From contig JADZAC010000045.1 in assembly GCA_020852835.1 (NCBI GenBank), positions 62,001 through 126,000 on the forward strand: a DNA stretch of 64,000 nucleotides, given 5' to 3'. Of the stretch, positions 8,569-16,079 are shown piece after piece. The stretch comes from Flavobacteriales bacterium. Lineage in GTDB: Bacteria > Bacteroidota > Bacteroidia > Flavobacteriales_F > PHOS-HE28. Numbering within the stretch: position 1 is the first letter of the stretch; each line of letters opens with the position of its first letter. The notes beneath the pieces were generated by a model, which saw only the letters and a list, made by a program, of their open reading frames with translations, was not told where the DNA came from and did no database searches. A program made the translations under genes and the position numbers.

Positions 8569-9465
8569 TTACCTGCTTTCCAACAAGCGCTTGATCCGTT
8601 CCAGATCGTCGTCGTTGCGGAAGGAGATCTCGATCCGTCCCTTTCCCGCATCGGCTTGTTTCACGGTGACCCGGCTGCCGAACATGCCCGATAGTTGTTT
8701 GCCCAGGTCTTTGTGCCGGGTGCTGCTGAGCTTGGTGCCACCATTGCTGCGCGCTGCCGGTCGTTTATCCTCGCGGGCCAGCTCTTCCACATGGCGCACG
8801 GAAAGTTGGCTTTCCACGATGCGGTGGTAGAGCTCGGCTTGTTTGGCCGGATCGGCAATGGTGATCAAGGCCCGGGCATGGCCCATGCTGATCTGCCGTT
8901 GGCGCAGGCCCAGCTGGATCTCGGGCGGCAGCTTCAGCAACCGCAGGTAGTTGGCCACGGTGGCGCGGTCCTTGCCCACGCGTTCGCTCAGGGCTTCCTG
9001 TGTGAGGTTCACTTCTTCGAGCAGGCGCTGGAAACTGATGGCCACCTCGATGGCGTCGAGCTCTTCGCGCTGGATGTTCTCCACCAAGGCCATTTCCAGC
9101 ATGGCCTCGTCGTTGGCAATGCGGATGTAGGCGGGCACTTCGGTCAACCCGGCCACTTGGCTGGCGCGGAAGCGGCGCTCCCCGCTGATGAGCTGGTAGC
9201 GGTCATAGCCCAGCTTGCGCACGGTGACCGGCTGGATGATGCCGAGTTCCTTGATGCTTTGGGCGAGCTCCAAGAGGGCTTCAGGCGCAAAGGTGGTGCG
9301 CGGCTGGAACGGGTTGGGCTCGATCTGGGCCACCGGTATGGCTGCCACATTGCCCGCGGTGCGTTGGGCCGCGGGTTCGGCCGGCGGGTGGTGTGCGGTG
9401 ATGTCCGTTCCGGGATCCTCCAGCAGGGCGCTCAGGCCGCGCCCCAATCCTCTTTTTTTGGTCAT
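8569..9465 (-). CDS. parB: Chromosome partitioning protein ParB
   Basis: CTP-dependent DNA clamp that loads at parS and drives origin segregation with ParA. The 298-residue protein starts with KKRGLGRGLSALLED, the usual ParB N-terminus. It contains the ParB/Srx domain with LISGERRFRAS, a KorB-like helix-turn-helix (LTQEALSERVGKDRATVANYL region) and a C-terminal dimerisation domain ending in FRNDDDLERIKRLLE. Its ATG overlaps the parA stop by 4 bases. No canonical parS site was seen in the window. Confidence 0.96.
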   Translation of the reverse strand: MTKKRGLGRGLSALLEDPGTDITAHHPPAEPAAQRTAGNVAAIPVAQIEPNPFQPRTTFAPEALLELAQSIKELGIIQPVTVRKLGYDRYQLISGERRFRASQVAGLTEVPAYIRIANDEAMLEMALVENIQREELDAIEVAISFQRLLEEVNLTQEALSERVGKDRATVANYLRLLKLPPEIQLGLRQRQISMGHARALITIADPAKQAELYHRIVESQLSVRHVEELAREDKRPAARSNGGTKLSSTRHKDLGKQLSGMFGSRVTVKQADAGKGRIEISFRNDDDLERIKRLLESR

Positions 9466-10277
9466 TGGGGTTCCGTGATCGCGATGGTCCGCTCGTTCTC
9501 CTTGATGCGGGTCAGGTCGTTCTTCTGCAGGATCTCGCGCGCCAGGTTCAGGTAGTTGGTGGCGCCTTTGCTGCTGGCGTCGTGCATGATGATGGTCTGC
9601 CCGTGGCTGGGCGCCTCGCCCAAGGCCACGTTGCGGTGGATCACCGTGTCGAACACCAGTTGCTGGAAGTGCGTCTTTACTTCCTCCACCACCTGGTTGG
9701 CCAAGCGCAGCCGGCTATCGTACATGGTAAGCAGCATGCCCTCGATCACCAGTTCGGGGTTGAGGCGCTGCTGGATGATCTTGATGGTGTTGAGCAGCTT
9801 GCCCAAGCCCTCGAGCGCGAAGTATTCGCATTGCACCGGGATCACCACGCTGTCCGCCGCCACCAAGGCGTTCACGGTGACCAGGCCCAACGAGGGCGAG
9901 CAATCGATGATGATGAAGTCGTATTGATCCCGCAAGGGGTCCAGCACCTTTTTCATCTGCCGCTCGCGTTCGGGCATGTCGATCATTTCGATCTCCGCGC
10001 CCACTAGGTCGATGGTGCCGGGCAGCAGGTCCAGGTTGGGGTTGTCCGTGGAGTGGATCACCTCTTGCGCCGCCGTTCCGTTGACGATGCAATCGTAGAT
10101 GCTCGCCTTGGCCTCGCGCGGGTCGAGCCCGGTGCCGCTGGTGGCATTGGCCTGCGGGTCGGCGTCCACCACCAAGGTGCGGCGCTCCAGAATGCCCAAA
10201 CAGGCCGCCAGGTTGATGGCGGTGGTGGTTTTGCCCACGCCGCCTTTTTGGTTGACTATGGCAATGATCTTGGCCAT
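9462..10277 (-). CDS. parA: Chromosome partitioning ATPase ParA
   Basis: Deviant Walker ATPase that segregates the origin with ParB. The 271-residue protein has the P-loop KGGVGKTT (residues 11-18), the DADPQANAT block and DFIIIDCSPSLG. It starts at the ATG at 10277, 22 bases after the end of the UPF0173 hydrolase gene, and overlaps parB by 4 bases. Its proximity to dnaA fits an origin-proximal location. Confidence 0.97.
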   Translation of the reverse strand: MAKIIAIVNQKGGVGKTTTAINLAACLGILERRTLVVDADPQANATSGTGLDPREAKASIYDCIVNGTAAQEVIHSTDNPNLDLLPGTIDLVGAEIEMIDMPERERQMKKVLDPLRDQYDFIIIDCSPSLGLVTVNALVAADSVVIPVQCEYFALEGLGKLLNTIKIIQQRLNPELVIEGMLLTMYDSRLRLANQVVEEVKTHFQQLVFDTVIHRNVALGEAPSHGQTIIMHDASSKGATNYLNLAREILQKNDLTRIKENERTIAITEPQ

Positions 10278-10299
10278 GTGTACTGTGGTTGTTTCTTGC

Positions 10300-10977
10300 T
10301 CAAATGTTGATGGTGGTGCCGATGGCGGGCAGCAGCAGCTTGATGCCCGCCTTGGCGAAGGCGTCCACGGCTTTCGGTTTGTCGATGGCGATGGGAGGGA
10401 AGGTGTCGTAGTGCATGCCTACCACTGTTTCCACACCCATGTATCGGGCGGCTTCCACGGCGTCGTCAATGCCCATGGTATAGTTGTCGCCAATGGGCAG
10501 GCAGGCGAAACGCAGGTTGTGGCGCTTCAAAAGCTGCATGTCCAACATCAGCGCGGTATCGCCGGCATGGTGGAAATTGCCTTCCGGGGTGAATACCACA
10601 AAAGCGCCAGGAGAACCGCCCGAGGAGCCGTCGGGCATGGTGCTGCTGTGCAGGGCAACGGTGCTCTTCACCCGGAAACCGCCCAAGTCGGCCTGGCCGC
10701 CGAGGTTCATCGCATGCAGCCGCTTGATGCCCTTGGCTTCGTACCAATTGCAGATCTCGAAGTTGCTGATCAGTACCGCACCGGTGCGTTTAAGCACGGC
10801 CTCGGCATCGGCCACATGGTCGCCATGCCCGTGGGTGAGCAGCACGTGACTGGCCGGGATGTCCTCCACTCGGAAGTGCTTGGCCAATGGGTTGCCCGAG
10901 ATGAACGGGTCGAAGAGCAGGAAGGCGCCACCGGTTTCCACGCCCAGGCAGCTTTGGCCGTAGTAGGTCACTTTCAT
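10300..10977 (-). CDS. UPF0173 metal-dependent hydrolase (metallo-beta-lactamase fold)
   Basis: Protein of 225 residues with the metallo-beta-lactamase fold. It starts MKVTYYGQSC, carries THGHGDHVADA as the metal motif HxHxDH, and has a later metal-site HAGDTA. The family (UPF0173, related to L-ascorbate 6-phosphate lactonase) has no assigned substrate. The ATG at 10977 is chosen over an upstream start at 11037. A clear TACCTTCG -7 element lies about 75 bases upstream. It precedes parA by 22 bases and may share its transcript. Confidence 0.9.
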   Translation of the reverse strand: MKVTYYGQSCLGVETGGAFLLFDPFISGNPLAKHFRVEDIPASHVLLTHGHGDHVADAEAVLKRTGAVLISNFEICNWYEAKGIKRLHAMNLGGQADLGGFRVKSTVALHSSTMPDGSSGGSPGAFVVFTPEGNFHHAGDTALMLDMQLLKRHNLRFACLPIGDNYTMGIDDAVEAARYMGVETVVGMHYDTFPPIAIDKPKAVDAFAKAGIKLLLPAIGTTINI

Positions 10978-11051
10978 GGTTTTTTCCCGGGGAGCGTTCG
11001 GCCCGGGGTGAAGTACCGGGTGTAGTCGTTGGGTCAACGGTTCGACGGCAG

Positions 11052-11059
11052 CGAAGGTA
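11052..11059 (-). promoter_or_regulatory. -7 element upstream of the UPF0173/parAB unit
   Basis: The minus strand reads TACCTTCG, one mismatch from TAnnTTTG. This puts the transcription start about 70 bases before the ATG at 10977. The same element may drive parA and parB, which follow closely. Confidence 0.6.
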
Positions 11060-11127
11060 GGGAAGGCGGCAGGGTGGTACCCCGGGGCACCATTGGCTAC
11101 TTGTTAACGATCCCGTGTCCGGCATTT

Positions 11128-11136
11128 TGTGGATAA
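11128..11136 (-). promoter_or_regulatory. Consensus DnaA box
   Basis: The plus strand reads TGTGGATAA, the exact complement of TTATCCACA. It is the only perfect match I found in the intergenic regions. It lies just upstream of parAB, in a divergent gap. Confidence 0.6.
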
Positions 11137-11157
11137 CACGCCTGTTGGCGGGGAACT

Positions 11158-11188
11158 CCCTTGGCCACATGGGCCTTATGGCCAAGGG
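11158..11188. repeat. 10-bp inverted repeat next to the DnaA box
   Basis: CCCTTGGCCA (11158-11167) pairs perfectly with TGGCCAAGGG (11179-11188) across an 11-base loop. No T-run follows, so it is unlikely to be a terminator. Confidence 0.6.
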
Positions 11189-11283
11189 CCGTCCATCGGC
11201 GATCGTTGATGGAATCCCGAACGGTTGCGGTTATGGCATTGATCTTGCTCGTCCGGTGCCCATCATTTCAAAAAACCTGCACC

Positions 11284-11721
11284 ATGATCGAACAACTGCT
11301 TTCCGCCTTGCAACAAGAAGCCGGCCCCGCCCTGAAGTCCAAGTTCGGGTTGAATGACGGGCAAGTGTCCGGTTCACTGAATGCCGCCAAAGACAGCTTG
11401 GCCCAAGTGATCGGCGGCGGTGATGGCTTCGGCCTGGATGATGTGCTGAGCCTCTTCAGCAGCAACACCAACACCAGTGGCGCCGAGGGCATTCTGGCCA
11501 AGTTGGGCCCGGTGTTGCAGGGCAAGCTTACCGGCGAGGTGGGCTTGGACGCCACCCAGGCCGGAGGCATCAAGGATATGCTGCTGCCCATGGTCACCAA
11601 CCTGATCAGCAAGCATGTGGAGGGCGACAGCAACAAGCTCGGCGGCTTGCTGCAGGGCCTGGGCAGTGGCGGCGACCTGGGCAACGTGGCCAAAGGCATG
11701 TTGGGCAAACTGTTCCGCTAG
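11284..11721 (+). CDS. DUF937-like protein
   Basis: A 145-residue protein, rich in Gly, Leu and Ala, without signal peptide or membrane span. The N-terminus (MIEQLLSALQQEAGPAL) and repeated amphipathic helices with glycine-rich turns resemble DUF937 (YidB-like) proteins, which have no established activity. The ATG at 11284 is preferred to an in-frame start at 11161, because the residues before it look non-coding. A terminator follows directly, so it appears to be a single-gene unit. Confidence 0.75.
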   Translation: MIEQLLSALQQEAGPALKSKFGLNDGQVSGSLNAAKDSLAQVIGGGDGFGLDDVLSLFSSNTNTSGAEGILAKLGPVLQGKLTGEVGLDATQAGGIKDMLLPMVTNLISKHVEGDSNKLGGLLQGLGSGGDLGNVAKGMLGKLFR

Positions 11722-11749
11722 CCCAATGCCATTTGTTGCAACCTCGGGG

Positions 11750-11770
11750 AAAGGGGCTTCGGCCCCTTTT
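11750..11770 (+). terminator. Terminator after the DUF937 gene
   Basis: AAAGGGGC, a TTCG loop and GCCCCTTTT form an 8-bp stem with a tetraloop and T-rich tail, 28 bases after the stop. Confidence 0.85.
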
Positions 11771-11807
11771 CACATTTTCGTTTCTTCGCTCCGCAGATCC
11801 AGTGATC

Positions 11808-13337
11808 ATGGGCAACATCAACAACTTCACCCAAGCCATGCAGGCCGGGTACGCCTTCCAAGGCGAAACATTCGATCTGGGCGGTGCCCTGTACAACGGG
11901 GAATGCCCGCCGGGCGCCACGGTGAGGGTGCCCCTGCGCATGATGAACCGCCATGGCCTCATTGCCGGGGCCACGGGCACTGGCAAGACCAAGACCTTGC
12001 AGGTGATCGCCGAGCAGCTCTCGCTCAAAGGCGTGCCCGCCCTGTTGATGGACATCAAGGGCGACCTCAGCGGCATTGCCGCCCCGGCCGTGCCCCACGC
12101 GAAGATCGACGCTCGCCAACAGAAGATGGGCGTAGCTTGGGAGCCGCTCCGGCTGCCGGTGGAGCTGCTGAGCCTGAGCGATGAGCCTGGCGCACGCCTG
12201 CGCTCCACGGTGAGCGAGTTCGGCCCGGTACTGCTCAGCCGCATCTTGGAGCTCAACGACACCCAAGGCAGCATCCTGTCATTGATCTTCAAGTTTTGCG
12301 ACGACAAAGGATGGCCCTTGCTCGACCTGGAGGACCTGCGTGCCGTGCTGCGCTATGCCGGCGACGAGGGCAAGGCGGAAGTGGAGAAACAATACGGCCG
12401 CGTAAGCGGGGCATCCGTGAGCACCATCATGCGCAAGCTGGTGGAATTGGAGCAGCAAGGGGCGGCCTCCTTCTTCGGCGAGCGCAGCTTCGACCCTGCG
12501 GACATGCTGCAACTGCGCGACGGCAAGGGCGTGATCCACATTGTGCGCCTGACGGACATCCAGGACAAGCCGCGCCTGTTCAGCACCTTCATGCTATGCC
12601 TGTTGGCCGAAGTGTATGCCACCTTCCCGGAGGTCGGCGATGCGGAAAAGCCCAAGCTGGTGATCTTCATCGATGAGGCCCACCTGATCTTCGACAATGC
12701 CACCAAACCGCTGCTGGACCAGATCGAGAGCATCATCAAGCTGATCCGCTCCAAAGGCGTGGGCATCTATTTCTGTACGCAGGATCCCAGCGATGTGCCC
12801 GAGAGCGTGCTGGGCCAGCTGGGCATGAAGGTGCAGCATGCGCTTCGGGCATTTACCGCCAAGGACCGGCAAACCATCAAACGCACGGCGCAGAACTATC
12901 CGGTCACGGAGTTCTATGAAACCGAGGCGTTGCTCACGTCCATGGGCATCGGTGAGGCCATGGTGACCGTATTGGGCGAGAAGGGCATGCCGACACCCTT
13001 GGCCCACACCTTGGTGAAAGCACCCGGCACGCGCATGGACATCCTTGCTCCCGCGGAACTGCAAGCCTTGGTGGCCATCAGCCAGCTGGGCCCGAAATAC
13101 GATCAGGTGCTCAACCGCGAAAGCGCCAGTGAACTGCTGGCCAAACGACTGAAGGAACACCAAGATGCGGAGGAGGAGCCGCGAAAGCGCGAGCCGTCCA
13201 AGCCGGCCAAGGAGGAACCGGGCTGGGTGGAACAAGCCTCCAAAAACACCATGGTGCGCCAGTTGGGGCGAACGGCGCTCCGGGAGATCACGCGCGGGCT
13301 GTTGGGCGTGATCGGCATCCGCACCCGCCGGCGTTGA
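11808..13337 (+). CDS. HerA-like ATPase, DUF853/YjgR family
   Basis: Cytoplasmic ATPase of 509 residues in the HerA-FtsK superfamily. The Walker A motif GATGTGKT is at residues 54-61 and the Walker B LVIFIDEAH near residue 285. The LLMDIKGDLSGI block and the VLGQLGMKVQHALRAF stretch are typical of the YjgR/DUF853 group. The charged Lys/Glu-rich segment near residues 450-475 may be a linker. No NurA or SIR2-type nuclease partner lies next to it, so this does not look like a HerA defence pair. The ATG at 11808 is chosen over an upstream start at 11733 that would overlap the terminator. Confidence 0.9.
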   Translation: MGNINNFTQAMQAGYAFQGETFDLGGALYNGECPPGATVRVPLRMMNRHGLIAGATGTGKTKTLQVIAEQLSLKGVPALLMDIKGDLSGIAAPAVPHAKIDARQQKMGVAWEPLRLPVELLSLSDEPGARLRSTVSEFGPVLLSRILELNDTQGSILSLIFKFCDDKGWPLLDLEDLRAVLRYAGDEGKAEVEKQYGRVSGASVSTIMRKLVELEQQGAASFFGERSFDPADMLQLRDGKGVIHIVRLTDIQDKPRLFSTFMLCLLAEVYATFPEVGDAEKPKLVIFIDEAHLIFDNATKPLLDQIESIIKLIRSKGVGIYFCTQDPSDVPESVLGQLGMKVQHALRAFTAKDRQTIKRTAQNYPVTEFYETEALLTSMGIGEAMVTVLGEKGMPTPLAHTLVKAPGTRMDILAPAELQALVAISQLGPKYDQVLNRESASELLAKRLKEHQDAEEEPRKREPSKPAKEEPGWVEQASKNTMVRQLGRTALREITRGLLGVIGIRTRRR

Positions 13338-13463
13338 TCCTGTTGCTCGGTAGCCGGTTCAGGGCACCAGTTGGGCATCCACGCACCGGGTATCACCGGC
13401 AAGCCCGTGGTGGAATGACCCCTTGCGTCCAATGGCCCTCCCGCGATCGCTGTGGGTCCGGGC

Positions 13464-14030
13464 CTACTCCTCTTCCAGGTCCGCTTTGCGGATCTCCTCA
13501 TCCAAGATCTCGTCGATCTTCTTGCGGGCGGCCTCGCTGATCTTTTCGTCGGTCTTGGCCTGCTTCTTCATGTAGCGGAACATGGCGTTCTTCTTGATCT
13601 CGAACGCCACGTATTGTGTGTACTCCTTGGTGGTTTCGTTGTAGCGCGTCTCCTCACCGATCTTCCGCAGGTCGGCCAGTTCGGTGTTCATTACCTCCCG
13701 GACCAAGCTCTGGAACTTGTCTGCCACTTCAGCGGCTTCGGCATTTTCCGTTTGCCCCAGGTATTGGTCGGCAACGGCACGGATGTTCGTGCCGGCTTGG
13801 GCGGCCAGTTGGTTCTTCGCGTCAAGATCGGCCTTGCTGCGGGCAATGTTCTGCTTCACGCTCACTCCCGTGCCCGTGCCCCGGAAGAACCGGTTGGTGC
13901 TTTCGTACTTGCTGCCGCTGAAAGGCATGTTCACTTTTTCACCGGCCGGGTTGCTGCTCTTGCAGGCGGCCAGCATGCATACCGCTGTGGCAATGATCGC
14001 CAGTGGGATGCGGGGATGGGTCATGGACAT
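13464..14030 (-). CDS. LPP20-like lipoprotein
   Basis: Predicted lipoprotein of 188 residues: a short basic start, a hydrophobic segment and the lipobox LAAC (Cys23). The mature part is charged and mostly helical. The stretch GTGTGVSVKQNIARSKAD followed by alternating alanines resembles the LPP20/FlgT N-terminal-like family. The last 30 residues are strongly charged (Lys/Glu). Function is unknown. The convergent gap to the HerA-like gene (126 bases) has no obvious terminator. Start could also be the Met two codons later. Confidence 0.75.
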   Translation of the reverse strand: MSMTHPRIPLAIIATAVCMLAACKSSNPAGEKVNMPFSGSKYESTNRFFRGTGTGVSVKQNIARSKADLDAKNQLAAQAGTNIRAVADQYLGQTENAEAAEVADKFQSLVREVMNTELADLRKIGEETRYNETTKEYTQYVAFEIKKNAMFRYMKKQAKTDEKISEAARKKIDEILDEEIRKADLEEE

Positions 14031-14135
14031 GGAGTTGAATTTATGGTGAACAAAGAAAAATCATGCCGGAAAATAATAAGCAGGCCGCTTCAGGAACCGG
14101 TGGGGAAAACCGACATTTGAGGAAACAACGCACCC

Positions 14136-15176
14136 ATGAGAGCACTGAAAACCATCCTCATCATCCTGCTGTCCTTGGCCGCCTTGGTGGTGGTGCTAGG
14201 GTTGGTGGGACCGAAGCACTCGCGCATTTCCCGGTCCACAATGATCGCCGCACCGCCCGGGCTGGTGTGGGAACATATGAGCACCTTGGCCAAGCAGAAC
14301 GAATGGAGCCCGTTCCTGGCCATGGATCCGGGGGCGAAGGTGACCTATGAGGGCACCGATGGCGAAGTGGGGGCCAAGAGCGCCTGGCAAGGGGAGCAGA
14401 CCGGTACCGGGGAACAAGTGATCACGCGAGTGGAGCCGGGCAAACAAATGGACGTGGACCTGCATTTTATCGCTCCCTTCGAAGGCCAGGCCAAGGGTTC
14501 CATGGTGTTGGATGCGGCCAGCGACAGCACTCGGGTAACCTGGAGCTATGATGGCGAGAACAACTTCATCGCGCGCATCATGTGCGTGTTCAAGGATATG
14601 GATGCCATGATGGGGCCGGTGTTCGCAAGTGGTCTGGAACAGCTGAAAAAGAGGTGCGAAGCAGATGCGGCCGAGCAAGCAAATGCGGCCAAGGCAAAGA
14701 CATTCCGGGGGTACACGGTAGAAACCGTGGACCGGCCTGCCGTGAGCTATTTGGGCAAGCGGCAGAAGGTGAAGTGGGAAAAGCTTTCCGAGTTCTTCGG
14801 CAGTACCTTCCCGATGGTGGCCCAAGCCGCGTCGAAGGCGGGCTTAACGCTCTCCGGTGCCCCAACGGGGCTGTATTTTGATTGGGATACCACGGCCAAG
14901 CAAGCGGATGTGTTCGCTGGAATTCCGGTGCAAGCCGCGCCGGGCACTTCAGTGGCGGGGCTTCAAGTCCAAGACGTGCCAGCAGGTAAAGCCGTGATGG
15001 TGGCCTATACTGGCGCGTACGAAAAAAGCGGGGAGGCCAATGGAGCTTGTGAGGACATGATGAAGGCCAACGGCCTTGAGCTGAACGGTGCAGTGATCGA
15101 AGAGTACATAACGGACCCCGGCCAGGAGCCGGACACCGCGAAGTGGCTCATGAACATTTACTATCCCCTCAAGTAA
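14136..15176 (+). CDS. Membrane-anchored SRPBCC domain fused to a GyrI-like domain
   Basis: A 346-residue protein with an N-terminal hydrophobic helix (about residues 5-25). A SRPBCC/polyketide-cyclase-like domain follows (about 30-170; motif VWEHMSTLAKQNEWSPF). The C-terminal half (about 185-346) is a GyrI-like effector-binding domain beginning FRGYTVETVDRPAVSYLGKR. Both domains bind hydrophobic small molecules in other proteins. The combination is known in Bacteroidota but has no assigned function. It stands alone, with its own terminator after the stop. Confidence 0.8.
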   Translation: MRALKTILIILLSLAALVVVLGLVGPKHSRISRSTMIAAPPGLVWEHMSTLAKQNEWSPFLAMDPGAKVTYEGTDGEVGAKSAWQGEQTGTGEQVITRVEPGKQMDVDLHFIAPFEGQAKGSMVLDAASDSTRVTWSYDGENNFIARIMCVFKDMDAMMGPVFASGLEQLKKRCEADAAEQANAAKAKTFRGYTVETVDRPAVSYLGKRQKVKWEKLSEFFGSTFPMVAQAASKAGLTLSGAPTGLYFDWDTTAKQADVFAGIPVQAAPGTSVAGLQVQDVPAGKAVMVAYTGAYEKSGEANGACEDMMKANGLELNGAVIEEYITDPGQEPDTAKWLMNIYYPLK

Positions 15177-15197
15177 GGAACTGAACGCACGTTGACC

Positions 15198-15227
15198 AAA
15201 GGGCCATGTGGAAGCATGGCCCTTTGT
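15198..15227 (+). terminator. Terminator after the SRPBCC/GyrI-like gene
   Basis: AAAGGGCCATG and CATGGCCCTTT form a perfect 11-bp stem with a 6-base loop, 22 bases after the stop. Confidence 0.9.
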
Positions 15228-15334
15228 TGCTTCCTGCCCCACAAGGTCTCGCGAAGCTGACCCTGAGGTTCAGGAGATGGTCAACGCTACAGGACTCTGC
15301 GTTTTCGGGTCAAGATTGCGCGAGGCGCGTTTTC

Positions 15335-15480
15335 CCCGAAGGGGGGATGCTTCAACGCGGAAATCCGCTTCGCGGTCTTTGGATCCTTTGGCCCATCCCG
15401 CTGTTGTGAGCAAGCTCGCCAGCGGCTTGGACCGAAGGATCGCCCGCTTTGCGGGCCGCGTTGGCGGAGAGGGAGGGATT
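15335..15480. repeat. Direct repeat copy A, ending in a tRNA-Ser 3' fragment
   Basis: This stretch matches 15551-15696 at an offset of 216 bases. From the common CTTCAACGCGG (15350) to the end I count only two mismatches in about 130 bases. Its last 19 bases correspond, on the minus strand, to the 3' end of tRNA-Ser including the encoded CCA. The match stops inside the T-arm region, so only a tRNA remnant is present. Confidence 0.85.
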
Positions 15481-15550
15481 GCGCGTGCTTCGGCTCCTCA
15501 GCCGTACCGGCTTGCGGAGCGCCACTTCATTTATGCTCAGCATCGCGCCA

Positions 15551-15696
15551 TCCCCAAGGGGGAGGCTTCAACGCGGAAATCCGCTTCGCGGTCTTTGGAT
15601 CCTTCGGCCCATCCCGCTGTTGCGAGCAAGCTCGCCAGCGGCTTGGACCGAAGGATCGCCCGCTTTGCGGGCCGCGTTGGCGGAGAGGGAGGGATT
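15551..15696. repeat. Direct repeat copy B, running into the tRNA-Ser gene
   Basis: Second copy of the repeat. It includes the true 3' end of the tRNA-Ser gene and the region downstream of it on the minus strand. It contains short inverted repeats such as the CCCGCTTTGCGGG stretch. No protein-coding gene is supported here; long open frames across it follow the repeat and the tRNA. Confidence 0.85.
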
Positions 15697-15767
15697 CGAA
15701 CCCCCGTTGCCCTTGCGGGCAAAGCGGTTTTCAAGACCGCCGCATTCAACCGCTCTGCCACCTCTCC
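15678..15767 (-). tRNA. tRNA-Ser(UGA)
   Basis: The minus strand folds as a class II tRNA. The acceptor arm GGAGAGG pairs with CCTCTCC, the anticodon loop CTTGAAA gives anticodon TGA, and a long variable arm (GCCCGCAAGGGC region) fits serine. The T-loop reads GTTCGAATC. A genome-encoded CCA follows the discriminator G (15678-15680). Confidence 0.95.
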
Positions 15768-15816
15768 TTGGTGTGCCGGGCCAATGGGCCGCGAAAGTAC
15801 CTGACGGAAGCCAAAG

Positions 15817-15843
15817 AAAAAGCCCCGCAACAGCAGGGCTTTT
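15817..15843 (-). terminator. Terminator after tRNA-Ala
   Basis: On the minus strand AAAAGCCCTGC and GCGGGGCTTTT form a stem followed by T-rich sequence. It sits immediately after the tRNA-Ala 3' end, between the two tRNA genes. Confidence 0.8.
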
Positions 15844-15845
15844 CG

Positions 15846-15919
15846 TGGAGCAAAAGAGATTCGAACTCTCGACCTCCGCATTGCGAACGCGGCGCTCTAG
15901 CCAGCTGAGCTACTGCCCC
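15846..15919 (-). tRNA. tRNA-Ala(CGC)
   Basis: The minus strand folds as a normal 74-base cloverleaf. The acceptor arm contains the G3-U70 wobble pair, the identity element of alanine tRNAs. D-stem GCTC/GAGC, anticodon loop TTCGCAA (anticodon CGC) and T-loop TTCGAAT are clear. CCA is not encoded. Confidence 0.92.
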
Positions 15920-15925
15920 AGGCCG

Positions 15926-15959
15926 CAAATATCGCAAAGATCCGTGCTTCGTCGGTCAA
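15926..15959 (-). promoter_or_regulatory. Promoter of the tRNA-Ala gene
   Basis: The minus strand has TTG (15957-15959), a 23-base spacer and GATATTTG (15926-15933), one mismatch from the -7 consensus TAnnTTTG, just upstream of the tRNA 5' end. Confidence 0.6.
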
Positions 15960-16079
15960 TTGCTGACCCGGACGCAACCCGAAACCAGCAACGCGTCACG
16001 TAACTCGTATGCCGTTACTCTCCACACGCTCCTCAATGACCGATCTCCTAAATTGCATCCACCCCAATTCCCCCTGTCC

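Larger units (their letters stand above)
10978..11283. other. Divergent intergenic region with a perfect DnaA box and a hairpin
   Basis: This 306-base gap contains no gene. It carries the promoter of the UPF0173 gene, one exact DnaA box, and a 10-bp hairpin 21 bases beyond it. Confidence 0.6.

Noticed and set aside
8569-10277. Canonical parS near parAB
   Set aside because: No sequence close to TGTTTCACGTGAAACA was found anywhere in the window; CACGTG hits were inside genes and lacked the arms.
11808-13337. HerA-nuclease defence system
   Set aside because: No NurA, SIR2 or DUF4297-type nuclease is next to the ATPase; it fits the YjgR/DUF853 family.
15335-15696. Integrated element with att sites at tRNA-Ser
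   Set aside because: No integrase or other cargo lies between or beside the two repeat copies; only the duplication itself is reported.
15208-15804. Open frame across the repeat region and tRNA-Ser
   Set aside because: It translates the direct repeat twice and runs through the tRNA; no coding signal.
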